A DNA stretch of 64,000 nt from Anabaena cylindrica PCC 7122 (GCF_000317695.1 NC_019771.1:1054001-1118000); one strand, 5' to 3'; counted from the stretch's first letter, positions 28,444 to 37,214 are shown. Notes: generated by a model not told the origin, from the sequence alone. Made by a program: numbers and translations.

Positions 28444-28483
28444 ATTTTCAGTTTTCAGAAATATAATTCATTCCTAATTGAGT
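28444..28483. repeat. 40-bp direct repeat, right copy (coq4-like 3' end)
   Basis: Same 40 bp as 26269-26308. Here it is the functional 3' end of the coq4-like gene. The non-coding stretch 28162-28443 between the nuclease gene and this repeat holds a CACTGT/ACAGTG-like imperfect pairing and nothing else I can name. Confidence 0.9.
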
Positions 28484-29125
28484 GCGAATTTCCATAACTG
28501 GAACATTCCAAAACTGATCCCACTTTTGAGCAATAAGTTTGCTGGGAGTATGAGAACCTAAACGGTAGCCACGGGATATTTCTGTCATTAAAGGTTTGAG
28601 TTTATCCGGTTGGTAGAGACTAATTAAAACCATACCAAAACTCACCAGCATAATGCTGATAGGAATAGCAGTTTGAGCTAAAACAAAAGCTTGTAAACCA
28701 AGTTCTCCAAATACATCAGTATCAAAGCCTGCAACTACATGATAAATATCATGGGTAGTTCTCCACAGCATTTTCAGATAGGAAATATCATCAACAACAG
28801 GAACTGTTTGATAGAAGTTGGGATCAAAACCTCTAGCTTTCATTTCCCTAGCATAAACATATCCTAAAGTTCCTTCTGGAAGTTTACTTAATTCATCTAA
28901 ATTTATTGGTGCAGGTAACCAGCGTTCTGTAAATAGGGTGTTAACTTCAGGGATTTTTTTTAGTTCATCTACAGTGAAATGTGCTATTTCGGTTTGATCA
29001 AGTGCATCTTCAAAATTAAAGATTGGATCAGTACCATCATATTTGGTTCTTAATGCTCTTGATGCTAGAAATTGAATATAAGCGAGGAGTCCTTTATCAT
29101 TGTTATAGGTAATTACATTTTCCAT
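28448..29125 (-). CDS. Coq4 family protein
   Basis: A 225-residue protein of the Coq4 (ubiquinone biosynthesis scaffold) family. The zinc-ligand motif HDxxH-x11-E is intact (His125, Asp126, His129, Glu141). Cyanobacteria make plastoquinone and not ubiquinone, so its substrate here is unclear; quinone or polyprenyl handling is a reasonable guess. The 3' end is duplicated 2.2 kb away at 26269-26308, which suggests that the gene's end served as an integration site. Confidence 0.88.
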   Translation of the reverse strand: MENVITYNNDKGLLAYIQFLASRALRTKYDGTDPIFNFEDALDQTEIAHFTVDELKKIPEVNTLFTERWLPAPINLDELSKLPEGTLGYVYAREMKARGFDPNFYQTVPVVDDISYLKMLWRTTHDIYHVVAGFDTDVFGELGLQAFVLAQTAIPISIMLVSFGMVLISLYQPDKLKPLMTEISRGYRLGSHTPSKLIAQKWDQFWNVPVMEIRTQLGMNYISEN

Positions 29126-29248
29126 GTATATATATTTAGATATTCAAAATTGTTACTCTATTATTGTTGAAAATATTAATAGTATTTTTCATACATCTAA
29201 AGGGATAAATTTAAAGTCTCTCTCCTGTAAGGAGAGAGGTTTTCCAGA

Positions 29249-31225
29249 TTAGGTAATAGTCCCTGTCAAAGGTGAACTAGCACTAGCGTAGTTTTTCATC
29301 GGCATTCTTCCCGCTAAATAAGCCATGCGACCGGCTACCGCTGCCAGATTCATCGCATAAGCCATAGCTGGGGCATTTTGAGCCAGTGCGATCGCACTAT
29401 TAATTAACAACGCATCCGCACCCAATTCCATCGCCTCAGAAGCCTCAGAAGGCGCACCAATACCAGCATCTACAACAACAGGGATATTGGCATTTTCAAT
29501 AATAATCTGAATATTGGCAGTAGTTTTCAACCCTTGTCCTGAACCAATAGGGGCTGCTAAAGGCATCACTGTTGCACAACCAACTTCCTCTAAACGCTTG
29601 GCTAACATGGGGTCAGCATTGATATATGGCAAAACAGCAAAACCTTCCTTTACCAACTGTTCAGCAGCTTGCAGAGTGCCAATGGGATCTGGAAGTAAAT
29701 ATTTGGCATCAGGTATTACCTCCAACTTGACAAAATTATTGTCTTCCTGTCCTAATAACTTCGCCATTTCGCGTCCCAAACGGGCAACCCGGATTGCTTC
29801 TTCAGCGGTTTGACAACCTGCGGTATTGGGCAACATCCAGATTTTATTCCAATCTAAAGCTTCCGCCAAACCTTCATGTCCAGGTGCTTTAGTTTGCACT
29901 CTCCGCACCGCTACAGTCACAATTTGACACCCACTAGCGGCAACACTTTGCTGCATTTCTGCAATGCTGCGATACTTACCAGTTCCCGTCATTAAGCGAG
30001 ATTGAAAAGTTTTACCAGCAATAATCAAACTTGAATCTTGAATAGTCAAATCTGTGGGTTGTAGATTACCGTGTCTGTTGGTGAAATTAGCAGAATGAGT
30101 CAGCATGGATGTAGTGGTAGATGACTGAGCTTGAAAGCGTGAATAATGAAAATTAGCCAGGAGAGGATCTGCCTTTTTTTCCCAAATCAAATCAGCAATT
30201 AATTCGGCTGTGACAGGTGCAAGTAAAATGCCATTCCGAAAATGTCCAGTAGCCAAAGTTAAATTATCACAATGGCTATTGCCTAAAATCGGTAATTCAT
30301 CGGCAGTAGAAGGGCGAAATCCCCACCACATTTCTTGAATGGGATAATTTGCTAATTGTGGATAAAGACGAATTGCCGCTTGGAGTAAACTTTGAATTCC
30401 ATCTGGGGTGTTATCAGCAGTAAATCCCACATCTTCACTAGTTGCTCCCAGAACAATAGAACGATTACGCCGGGGGACAATGTAAATATTTTCGCCGTAA
30501 AGCACCCGCGTCAATGGTAATTCTGGGACAGATTCCGGTACTCGCAAACTCAGCATCTGTCCTTTGCGGGGAATCACTGGTAAAGGTAATAATTGATTTG
30601 CCCAAGCACCAGCGGCTAAAACATAATGGGAGGCGTGCAGTAAACCCAAATTGGTTTGTACACCGATAACTTTTCCCTGTTGTTGAGCGATCGCATCCAC
30701 TGTCACGCCATCCTTGAATTCCACACCCAAAGACTCAGCCGCAGTTCGTAAAACTTTCACCAAAGCGCGGTTATCAACTTGCCCATCTTCAGGATACCAC
30801 CAGCCACCAATCACATCTGCACCTAAACCTGGTTGATATTGCTCAATAGCTGCTTTGTCTAACCAGTAAGTAGAGGATTGGGAAACATCCTTATCTTTAC
30901 TTCTTCCCCCTGCTCCCTGCTCCCCTGCCTCCTGATAAACTGGAGCGAGGATGCCACAAGGCCAATAACCTGTATTTAAACCAGTTAAATCTTCTAGTTT
31001 GCGTGTCCATCTGGGATACAAAAAGCGCGATCGCCAACACAAAGAAAGCATCGCCCCGTTTGATATTTTTTCCGCATCAGGGGCCAGCATCCCTGCGGCT
31101 GCGTGACTGGCTGCATCTGAAAAATTACGACAAAGCACGGTGACACCTGCCCCCCGTAATTTCAATTCGACAGCGCAAGCCAAGCCAATAACGCCACCGC
31201 CAATAATTAAAATGTCACTAGTCAT
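29249..31225 (-). CDS. thiO-thiG: Bifunctional glycine oxidase-thiazole synthase (ThiO-ThiG)
   Basis: A 658-residue fusion for the thiazole half of thiamine. Residues 1-about 365 are the FAD enzyme ThiO (ILIIGGGVIGLACAVEL dinucleotide loop; C-terminal GHFRNGILLAP), which oxidises glycine to the imine. Residues about 390-658 are ThiG: FQSRLMTGTGKY, the Schiff-base lysine in FVKLEVIPD, and VVDAGIGAPSEASEAMELGADALL. The linker near residues 105-112 region of ThiO (GEQGAGGRS) derives from a G-rich repeat-like insert. No TPP riboswitch was recognised upstream. The fusion is usual in Nostocales. Confidence 0.95.
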   Translation of the reverse strand: MTSDILIIGGGVIGLACAVELKLRGAGVTVLCRNFSDAASHAAAGMLAPDAEKISNGAMLSLCWRSRFLYPRWTRKLEDLTGLNTGYWPCGILAPVYQEAGEQGAGGRSKDKDVSQSSTYWLDKAAIEQYQPGLGADVIGGWWYPEDGQVDNRALVKVLRTAAESLGVEFKDGVTVDAIAQQQGKVIGVQTNLGLLHASHYVLAAGAWANQLLPLPVIPRKGQMLSLRVPESVPELPLTRVLYGENIYIVPRRNRSIVLGATSEDVGFTADNTPDGIQSLLQAAIRLYPQLANYPIQEMWWGFRPSTADELPILGNSHCDNLTLATGHFRNGILLAPVTAELIADLIWEKKADPLLANFHYSRFQAQSSTTTSMLTHSANFTNRHGNLQPTDLTIQDSSLIIAGKTFQSRLMTGTGKYRSIAEMQQSVAASGCQIVTVAVRRVQTKAPGHEGLAEALDWNKIWMLPNTAGCQTAEEAIRVARLGREMAKLLGQEDNNFVKLEVIPDAKYLLPDPIGTLQAAEQLVKEGFAVLPYINADPMLAKRLEEVGCATVMPLAAPIGSGQGLKTTANIQIIIENANIPVVVDAGIGAPSEASEAMELGADALLINSAIALAQNAPAMAYAMNLAAVAGRMAYLAGRMPMKNYASASSPLTGTIT

Positions 31226-31402
31226 TAGTCATTAGTCATTACTACATAACTAATAACCTATCAGGATTGACAACTACCCCCGGCCTCTAGCCGTGGGATT
31301 TTTGAACTACTCGCGGCAGTCCCTACCCTCAATGTACCCATAGGGTAGGGGTTAGAGCGGGTTATTGCAGCGAAGCGAAAATAACCAATCTTTCTATTCT
31401 AT

Positions 31403-31810
31403 TTACTTCGTTGGTGCGTCTTGTTCCTTAATATATTGTTTTAGTTTTTCAATTGGCGCACCACCACTTGATGCCACATAATACGAGCTAGACCAAAAGA
31501 CAGGTTTCCAATAAAATTTATCAATATGTTCTTTAAATTCTTTACGAATAATCCGGCTACTAGCAGATTTTAAACTAGATGTAAAATCAGAAATATTATT
31601 GTCAGGGTGATAGTCCACCAGTAAATGAACGTGATCTTGTTCACCAGAAAACTCTACTAATATGCAGTTAGTCTTAATGCAGATATTTGCAAAAATCTCG
31701 TGCATTCTTTCCAGTATTGGAGCATTAATTATTTTCTTTCGGTATTTAGTCACAAATATAAAGTGTAGGTGAATAGAGAATACAGCGTGTGAGCCTTTAC
31801 GAGCAACCAC
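31403..31810 (-). CDS. tnpA: IS200/IS605 transposase TnpA (Y1 HUH)
   Basis: A 135-residue single-strand transposase. The HUH metal site (His60-Val-His62 in EQDHVHLLVDY) and the nucleophilic Tyr126 in LKQYIKEQ are present, as is the FVTKYRKKI N-terminal block. It would excise and insert the top strand of the element using the subterminal hairpins. Length is normal for the family. The start appears to be GTG or ATG near 31810, 69 bp from the divergent tnpB start. Confidence 0.95.
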   Translation of the reverse strand: MVARKGSHAVFSIHLHFIFVTKYRKKIINAPILERMHEIFANICIKTNCILVEFSGEQDHVHLLVDYHPDNNISDFTSSLKSASSRIIRKEFKEHIDKFYWKPVFWSSSYYVASSGGAPIEKLKQYIKEQDAPTK

Positions 31811-31879
31811 TTGACAAACCCCCGTGTCTAATTTATATTAATAATATAACAGATTTTAAACAGAGGGTAAATATTTACT

Positions 31880-33172
31880 GTGGCGATCAGACGTATGACT
31901 TTCCGGTTATATCCAAATCAGACAACTGAATCAAAATTGCGGTATCACCGAAAGTTACACAAAGACTTATTTAACGCCGCAGTCAATAACAGATTTACCC
32001 AATATCAAAAGTTTAACCACAAGGTTGATTATTTTGAGCAACAAAATTGTTTGCCAGCGTTTAAAGAAGTCTGGGTAGAATACAAAGAGCTTCCTAGCCA
32101 TGCTTTACAGGCGACTTTAAAGCGGGTTGATTTTGCTTTTGAACGCTGGTTTAAAGGGTTGGGTAAACGTCCTAGATTCAAATCAATCAGGCATTATTCG
32201 GGGTGGACATATCCAGATTCTGCTGGGTTTAAAGTAGAATCTAATGGCGAGAATGGGTATCTGAATCTATCCAAAATTGGCAAGATTCAAATGCGTGGAC
32301 AAGCCAAATATTGGGGGAAACCTACTACTTGCACTATTGTTTTTCGCAATGGCAAATGGTACGCCTCTATAACAGTTAATGTTTTAGAGCAAGCCCTAAA
32401 ACCAAAAACTTTACCCATTGGTGCGGTAGGAATTGATTTAGGGTGTAAATCAGCATTATCCATTACCGACGGGGAAAATCATCAACAAATTGATGCCCCT
32501 AAGTTTTATAGAATTGCTGAACAGAAAATCAAAAAAGCTTCTAAGGAGAAGAGACGTAAACGCGCACCAAATAGAAACAAAAAAATCAAGGCTTCTAGAA
32601 GATATAAAAAAGCCCAAGTGAAAGTTAGTAAACTAGTCGCACGAGTTGCTAATCAACGTCAAGACTGGGTACATCAAGTTGCAGTAGAAATAATCGGCAG
32701 TAATAGCTTCATTGCAACGGAAAAACTAGAAGTTAAGAATATGACTAGTAAAGCGAAGAAAGGTAAGCGCAAAAAGCAAAAAGCTGGGTTAAATAAATCA
32801 ATTCTTGACGTGGGTTTTGGGATGCTTAGAGCATCTATTAAATACAGAGTAGAACAAATTGGTGGTGTCTTCGTGGAAGTCCCAACCCGTCAAGTAAAAC
32901 CTAGTCAAACCTGTCCAAAATGCGGAAATCAGCACAAGAAAACACTCGATAAACGAGAGCATCAGTGCGGTGTTTGTGGGTATGTTCAGGACAGGGATAT
33001 TGCTGCTGCTGAGGTCATACTTTATTGGGCAAAAGGCACTCTACCGGGGTTAGGAACTAGCCTCGTAGACGCTGATCTTTCTGGCTCTACTTCACGCACC
33101 CGCAAAAAAGCGGGAAGCATGAGGCAACTAGGGGAAAAGAAGCGTCAAAAAATCTCAAGGGGACTTTGCTAA
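31880..33172 (+). CDS. tnpB: RNA-guided nuclease TnpB
   Basis: A 430-residue TnpB with an N-terminal helix-turn-helix/OB-like region, a RuvC domain with Asp186 (GIDLGCK), Glu281 (ATEKLE) and the DRDIAAAE block (371-378), and a zinc ribbon (Cys345, Cys348, Cys363, Cys366). Family members are guided by an omega-RNA from the 3' end of the element to cut the donor site and keep the IS in place. GTG start. Residues 221-245 form a strongly basic stretch. Confidence 0.95.
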   Translation: MAIRRMTFRLYPNQTTESKLRYHRKLHKDLFNAAVNNRFTQYQKFNHKVDYFEQQNCLPAFKEVWVEYKELPSHALQATLKRVDFAFERWFKGLGKRPRFKSIRHYSGWTYPDSAGFKVESNGENGYLNLSKIGKIQMRGQAKYWGKPTTCTIVFRNGKWYASITVNVLEQALKPKTLPIGAVGIDLGCKSALSITDGENHQQIDAPKFYRIAEQKIKKASKEKRRKRAPNRNKKIKASRRYKKAQVKVSKLVARVANQRQDWVHQVAVEIIGSNSFIATEKLEVKNMTSKAKKGKRKKQKAGLNKSILDVGFGMLRASIKYRVEQIGGVFVEVPTRQVKPSQTCPKCGNQHKKTLDKREHQCGVCGYVQDRDIAAAEVILYWAKGTLPGLGTSLVDADLSGSTSRTRKKAGSMRQLGEKKRQKISRGLC

Positions 33173-33231
33173 TAACAAACTAGAGGATGTAGAAACCTCT
33201 AGTTCAAGCGAAGCTAACTAGAGGTAGTTCA
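33000..33231 (+). ncRNA. Predicted omega-RNA of the TnpB element
   Basis: By analogy with characterised IS605-family TnpB, the guide RNA scaffold should span the end of tnpB and the right end of the IS, finishing at the element boundary with the guide being the bases just outside it (from about 33232). The right-end hairpin (33178-33205) and a second short pairing (CTAACTAGAGG...) lie where the scaffold is expected. The 5' limit is a guess. Confidence 0.45.
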
Positions 33232-33248
33232 TGAGTCCACAAACTAAA

Positions 33249-33385
33249 AGGATGTCTGAGAAGTATCAAAGTTTTATTCAGATCCCCCCTTACCTCTCAA
33301 CAAGGGAGATAAATTTCGCAAAGTCCCCCTTTTTAGGGGGATCTACAAATATTGGATACCACAGGAAAAAATTTTCAGACATCCT
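33249..33385. mobile_element. MITE-like element with AGGATGTCTGA ends
   Basis: About 137 bp framed by AGGATGTCTGA (33249-33259) and its complement ending at 33385. The interior includes the C5/G5 palindromic unit (33318-33345) seen also near 10984. It begins only 18 bp after the right end of the IS605 element, and its other edge is 4 bp from the stop codon of the next minus-strand gene. Confidence 0.75.
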
Positions 33386-33389
33386 CTGA

Positions 33390-33815
33390 CTACCACAAAG
33401 CGCGAATAGGTTCTTTTTCTTGATTAAGATTATCTGAACTTGAACTACTGTCTGTTATGGAAGTATCAGTAGTATTTCCCTCTTGTGTACTATCATTTAT
33501 TCCTGTAGGCTCAGTAGAAGCATTATTTTGAGCTACGCTGGTGCGGCGATTATCATCAGCAAAATCATTGTTGTTAGTAGTTTCAGAATTACTACTGTTA
33601 ACAGCTTCAGAATCATTGCTGTTAGCAGTTTCAGAATCATTCCGGGTAGCAGTGCTATTAACATTAATATTAGCCGGGAGGACGCTAGAAGCTCTACGTC
33701 CAGGTGGAACATTAGCACTTTGTTGTCCGCCCATAGGAAAATTAATGCCTAGCAACGTACCCAGCAAAATTGCCACGCCTCCAGCCATCAGAATTAAGGG
33801 TGTCCATCTACCCAT
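33390..33815 (-). CDS. Hypothetical membrane-anchored low-complexity protein
   Basis: A 141-residue protein: an N-terminal membrane helix (residues 5-25, TPLILMAGGVAILLGTLLG), then a long Asn/Ser/Thr/Asp/Glu-rich tail. The tail contains three or four degenerate NSNDSE-type units encoded by repeated DNA at about 33580-33645, and ends PIRALW. A strong AAGGAG ribosome binding site precedes the ATG. It lies 16 bp downstream of the ferredoxin gene on the same strand, so it is probably cotranscribed. I do not recognise a family. Confidence 0.65.
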   Translation of the reverse strand: MGRWTPLILMAGGVAILLGTLLGINFPMGGQQSANVPPGRRASSVLPANINVNSTATRNDSETANSNDSEAVNSSNSETTNNNDFADDNRRTSVAQNNASTEPTGINDSTQEGNTTDTSITDSSSSSDNLNQEKEPIRALW

Positions 33816-33831
33816 CTTGTTTCTCTCCTTG

Positions 33832-34170
33832 TTAACCTTCTGGTGTCCAAACTAATTGAGAACCTTGACCCCAAAATCCATCAAACTTTGTTATTTTGAC
33901 ATCACCTAAAACCTGAGTTTGGCAAGCTAAACGCAAGTTTGATGTAGGAGAATGGGGAGGAAGCGAACGCCGCGTTTGATCACGCCAATTCGCTGCGGAT
34001 ACTTCGCCTTCTACCTTAACCGCACAAGTACCACAACTGCCAATTCCTCGACAATTTATGAGCTTGGAACCGCCATTGTAGAGGTCAATGCCATTTTCTA
34101 ACAGAACTTTACGTAAATTGGCTTGGCTTTCACACTCAATTAATTTACCTTGAGCTACTACTTGGGGCAT
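33832..34170 (-). CDS. [2Fe-2S] ferredoxin
   Basis: A 112-residue soluble electron carrier. The four cluster cysteines are visible: Cys40, Cys46, Cys49 (C-x5-C-x2-C in NCRGIGSCGTC) and Cys83 (RLACQTQ). The C-x5-C-x2-C spacing differs from the C-x4-C-x2-C of plant-type PetF, hinting at a non-photosynthetic role. Start at 34170 (MPQVVAQGKL) fits the family; an in-frame start at 34209 would overlap the divergent cimA region. The hypothetical membrane protein gene follows. Confidence 0.87.
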   Translation of the reverse strand: MPQVVAQGKLIECESQANLRKVLLENGIDLYNGGSKLINCRGIGSCGTCAVKVEGEVSAANWRDQTRRSLPPHSPTSNLRLACQTQVLGDVKITKFDGFWGQGSQLVWTPEG

Positions 34171-34265
34171 ATTGAAATTACCAAAATAGCTTTTTGTATA
34201 TTGGCACATCGCCGCAAAGTTGTCTCTCAGGTGTCAGTGTTGAACTAAAGGTTCACCAAATTTTT

Positions 34266-35915
34266 ATGACCACAACTCCCTCAAATCAACTTTGGCTCTA
34301 TGACACTACTCTCCGGGACGGGACTCAACGGGAAGGATTATCAGTGTCCATAGAAGATAAGTTACGCATTGCTCACAGACTCGATGAATTAGGGATTCCG
34401 TTTATTGAAGGCGGTTGGCCAGGAGCAAATCCCAAAGATGTACAATTTTTCTGGCAACTCCAAGAAAATCCGCTCAAACAAGCAGAAGTTGTTCCTTTTT
34501 GCTCTACTCGTCGCCCCCATACTAAAGCAGTAGATGAACCAATGCTGCAAGCGATTCTAGCAGCAGGTACGCGCTGGGTGACAATTTTTGGTAAATCCTG
34601 GGATTTACACGTCACAGCCGGACTCAAGACCAGTTTAGAAGAAAATTTAGCCATGATTACTGACACAATTGAGTACTTGCGTTCTCAAGGACGGCGTGTC
34701 ATCTATGATGCTGAACATTGGTTTGATGGCTACAAACAAAATCCTAATTATGCTTTACAGACACTAAAAGCGGCAGTAACCACAGGGGCGGAATGGTTAG
34801 TTTTATGTGATACCAATGGCGGGACTTTACCTCATGAAGTTTCTCAAATTGTTAAAGATGTAGTTCAGGAAATAGGGAACAGGGAACAGGGAACAGGAGA
34901 AACTCTTACTCAATCACCAATTCCTCAAATCGGCATTCATACTCATAATGATTCAGAGATGGCTGTAGCTAATGCCCTAGCAGCAGTAATGGCTGGGGCG
35001 AAGATGGTACAAGGTACAATCAACGGCTATGGTGAACGCTGCGGTAATGCTAACCTGTGTTCTCTGATTCCCAATTTACAACTAAAGCTTGGTTATAGCT
35101 GTATCGGTGGACACCAGCTAAATCAACTTACAGAAGCTAGTCGCTTTGTCAGCGAAGTTGTAAATCTCGCGCCTGATGAACACGCGCCTTTTGTGGGACG
35201 TTCTGCTTTTGCTCATAAAGGTGGTATTCATGTATCAGCAGTAGAACGTAACCCTTTGACTTATGAGCATATTCAGCCAGAACAGGTGGGGAACCTGCGC
35301 CGAATTGTTATTTCTGAACAGTCTGGACTTAGTAATGTGTTAGCGAAAGCTCGGACTTTTGGTATTGAATTAGATAAGGAAAATCCCCAAGCCCGGCAAA
35401 TTCTCCAACGCATGAAGGATTTGGAGAGTGAAGGATATCAATTTGAAGCCGCAGAGGCGAGTTTTATCTTACTGATGTATGAAGCTTTGGGTCGGCGTGA
35501 GCAGTTTTTTGAAGTTAAAGGTTTTCAAGTCCACTGTGATTTGGTTGAGGGGAAAGAACCGACCAATTCTTTGGCAACAATTAAAGTAGCTGTTAACGGT
35601 AATAATATTCTGGAAGCAGCGGAAGGTAATGGACCGGTAGCGGCTTTGGATGCAGCTTTACGCAAAGCATTGGTCAACTTTTACCCCCATATTGCTGCTT
35701 TTGAGTTGACAGATTATAAAGTCAGAATTCTCAATGGACATACAGGGACAGCAGCTAAAACCCGCGCTTTAGTAGAATCGGGAAACGGTCAACAACGTTG
35801 GACAACTGTAGGAGTTTCTACGAATATTTTGGAAGCTTCTTATCAAGCTGTAGTTGAAGGTTTGGAATATGGTTTGTTATTACATTTCCAAGCAGAAAAG
35901 GCGTTGAAACTTTAG
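34266..35915 (+). CDS. cimA: (R)-citramalate synthase
   Basis: Condenses pyruvate with acetyl-CoA to citramalate, the threonine-independent entry to isoleucine. From ATG 34266 it has 549 residues: a catalytic TIM barrel with LYDTTLRDGTQREG at the start and the metal-binding GIHTHND (about 219-225), and a C-terminal LeuA-type regulatory domain (about 400-549) for feedback control. Three AGGGAAC heptamers (34874-34894) lie in frame near residues 203-210, adding a GNREQGTGE-type insert just before the metal motif. An in-frame ATG at 34194 is less likely. Confidence 0.92.
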   Translation: MTTTPSNQLWLYDTTLRDGTQREGLSVSIEDKLRIAHRLDELGIPFIEGGWPGANPKDVQFFWQLQENPLKQAEVVPFCSTRRPHTKAVDEPMLQAILAAGTRWVTIFGKSWDLHVTAGLKTSLEENLAMITDTIEYLRSQGRRVIYDAEHWFDGYKQNPNYALQTLKAAVTTGAEWLVLCDTNGGTLPHEVSQIVKDVVQEIGNREQGTGETLTQSPIPQIGIHTHNDSEMAVANALAAVMAGAKMVQGTINGYGERCGNANLCSLIPNLQLKLGYSCIGGHQLNQLTEASRFVSEVVNLAPDEHAPFVGRSAFAHKGGIHVSAVERNPLTYEHIQPEQVGNLRRIVISEQSGLSNVLAKARTFGIELDKENPQARQILQRMKDLESEGYQFEAAEASFILLMYEALGRREQFFEVKGFQVHCDLVEGKEPTNSLATIKVAVNGNNILEAAEGNGPVAALDAALRKALVNFYPHIAAFELTDYKVRILNGHTGTAAKTRALVESGNGQQRWTTVGVSTNILEASYQAVVEGLEYGLLLHFQAEKALKL

Positions 35916-36020
35916 GCAACACCAAAAAATAAATTACCCAAAAATCGTAGGCTGGTTTAGCGCAGCGTAACCCAGCCTACGAATTACTGAATTTATTCTG
36001 ACTCCTGACTCCTGACTTCT

Positions 36021-37214
36021 TCAAGAAATATCTTTTAGTTCAGCGGTGCGGACTGAAAGCAACTGTGTTTGATTACCTCGTTGTACTTTCACCTGCAATA
36101 GTTGACCAAGGTTACTATCTTCCACTACTCCTTGCAACTGTTCTGCATTGGTGATTGATTGACCATCAATCTGCACAATTACATCTCCACGACGGATACC
36201 TGCATTTGCAGCTGGGGAATTGGGAACAACCCGCATGACTAAAACGCCTTTGACTTCAGGAATCTCAAACATGGAGTTGGGATCACTGTTATTTGTTTTG
36301 GCTAGTTGGGGTGTTAAGGTGATCATCTGTACACCTAAATAGGGATGAGCAACTTTTCCATCTCGTTGCAATTGAAGTGCGATCGCTTTAGCTTTATCAA
36401 TAGGAATCGCAAACCCAATCCCCATAGCATCTGCACGAATCGCTGTATTAATCCCAATTACTTCACCTTCACCATTTAATAAGGGTCCCCCAGAGTTACC
36501 AGGGTTAATTGCAGCGTCAGTTTGAATGAAATCTAAGCGTTTATCGCTAATTCCTACTTGGGCGCTAGAACGTTTGAGAGTGCTGACAATGCCCAATGTA
36601 ACGGTATTATCAAATCCTAAAGGATTCCCAACTGCGATCGCCCAATCTCCCACCTGTACATTATTAGAAGAACCCAAAGGTGCAACAGGCAAATCATTAC
36701 CAGCATTAATCTTGACAACTGCTAAATCAGTTACTTCATCAATGCCCTTTACCGTTCCTTCAAATGTGCGGCCATCTTTAAGGCGGACTGTCACTTTATC
36801 AGCTTGATCTACCACATGGGCATTAGTCAGAATTAAACCACTCTTATCAAGAATAAACCCAGAACCTAAACCGCGTAACTGCTCAGTTGGTAACTGTTGA
36901 GGGAAGCCATCACCAAAAAACCTCCGTAAAAAAGGATCTTCCATTATCGGCTCAACACGGCGGGTAATTGTTCGCTCTGTATCAATTCTGACCACAGCCG
37001 ACCCCACCCGATTCACCGCAGCCGTGACAAAACTACTACTACCAACAGCCGCAACAGCCGGAGATAGCTTTTGAGAAACTACAGAATCTGGTGCAGGTTC
37101 AGCCTGAGATGGTAACACTTGTAAAGAGGTAACAGTCAGCATCACTCCCATAAAAATTGCGATTGCATGGGTAGTGAGTTGGCGTATAGACCGGGGTAGT
37201 TTGGGAATTTGCAT
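36021..37214 (-). CDS. HtrA/Deg-type serine protease
   Basis: A 397-residue periplasmic or thylakoid-lumen protease for damaged proteins. Features: an N-terminal signal or anchor (residues 14-37), trypsin-like domain with the triad His133 (LTNAHVV), Asp163 (VTDLAVV) and Ser241 (GNSGGPL), and one PDZ domain (about 300-390; GVLVMRVVPNSPAANAGIRRGD). Length and single PDZ match the cyanobacterial HhoA/HhoB/HtrA group; which of the three cannot be told by eye. The ending overlaps an AGGAGTC heptamer stretch at about 36000-36016. Confidence 0.93.
   Translation of the reverse strand: MQIPKLPRSIRQLTTHAIAIFMGVMLTVTSLQVLPSQAEPAPDSVVSQKLSPAVAAVGSSSFVTAAVNRVGSAVVRIDTERTITRRVEPIMEDPFLRRFFGDGFPQQLPTEQLRGLGSGFILDKSGLILTNAHVVDQADKVTVRLKDGRTFEGTVKGIDEVTDLAVVKINAGNDLPVAPLGSSNNVQVGDWAIAVGNPLGFDNTVTLGIVSTLKRSSAQVGISDKRLDFIQTDAAINPGNSGGPLLNGEGEVIGINTAIRADAMGIGFAIPIDKAKAIALQLQRDGKVAHPYLGVQMITLTPQLAKTNNSDPNSMFEIPEVKGVLVMRVVPNSPAANAGIRRGDVIVQIDGQSITNAEQLQGVVEDSNLGQLLQVKVQRGNQTQLLSVRTAELKDIS

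Larger units (their letters stand above)
31272..33231. mobile_element. IS200/IS605-family insertion sequence
   Basis: About 1.96 kb with divergent tnpA (minus) and tnpB (plus). The left end begins AACTACCCCC after TTGAC (31267-31271), with a hairpin at about 31277-31298 (CCCCGGC...GCCGTGGG). The right end has a hairpin at about 33178-33205 (AACTAGAGG...CCTCTAGTT) and finishes near AGGTAGTTCA at 33231. As expected for this family there are no terminal inverted repeats and no target duplication. Both enzymes keep their catalytic residues, so the element may be active. Exact ends are inferred. Confidence 0.85.

Noticed and set aside
29514..29813. 99-codon plus-strand ORF inside thiO-thiG
   Set aside because: Shadow of the strongly supported ThiG coding frame on the other strand; no family features.
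31226..31271. TPP riboswitch ahead of thiO-thiG
   Set aside because: The region holds TAGTCAT heptamers and the IS605 left flank; no conserved TPP-aptamer core was seen.
33483..33855. Overlapping plus-strand ORFs across the low-complexity protein gene
   Set aside because: They are by-products of the repeated Asn/Ser/Glu codons on the minus strand.
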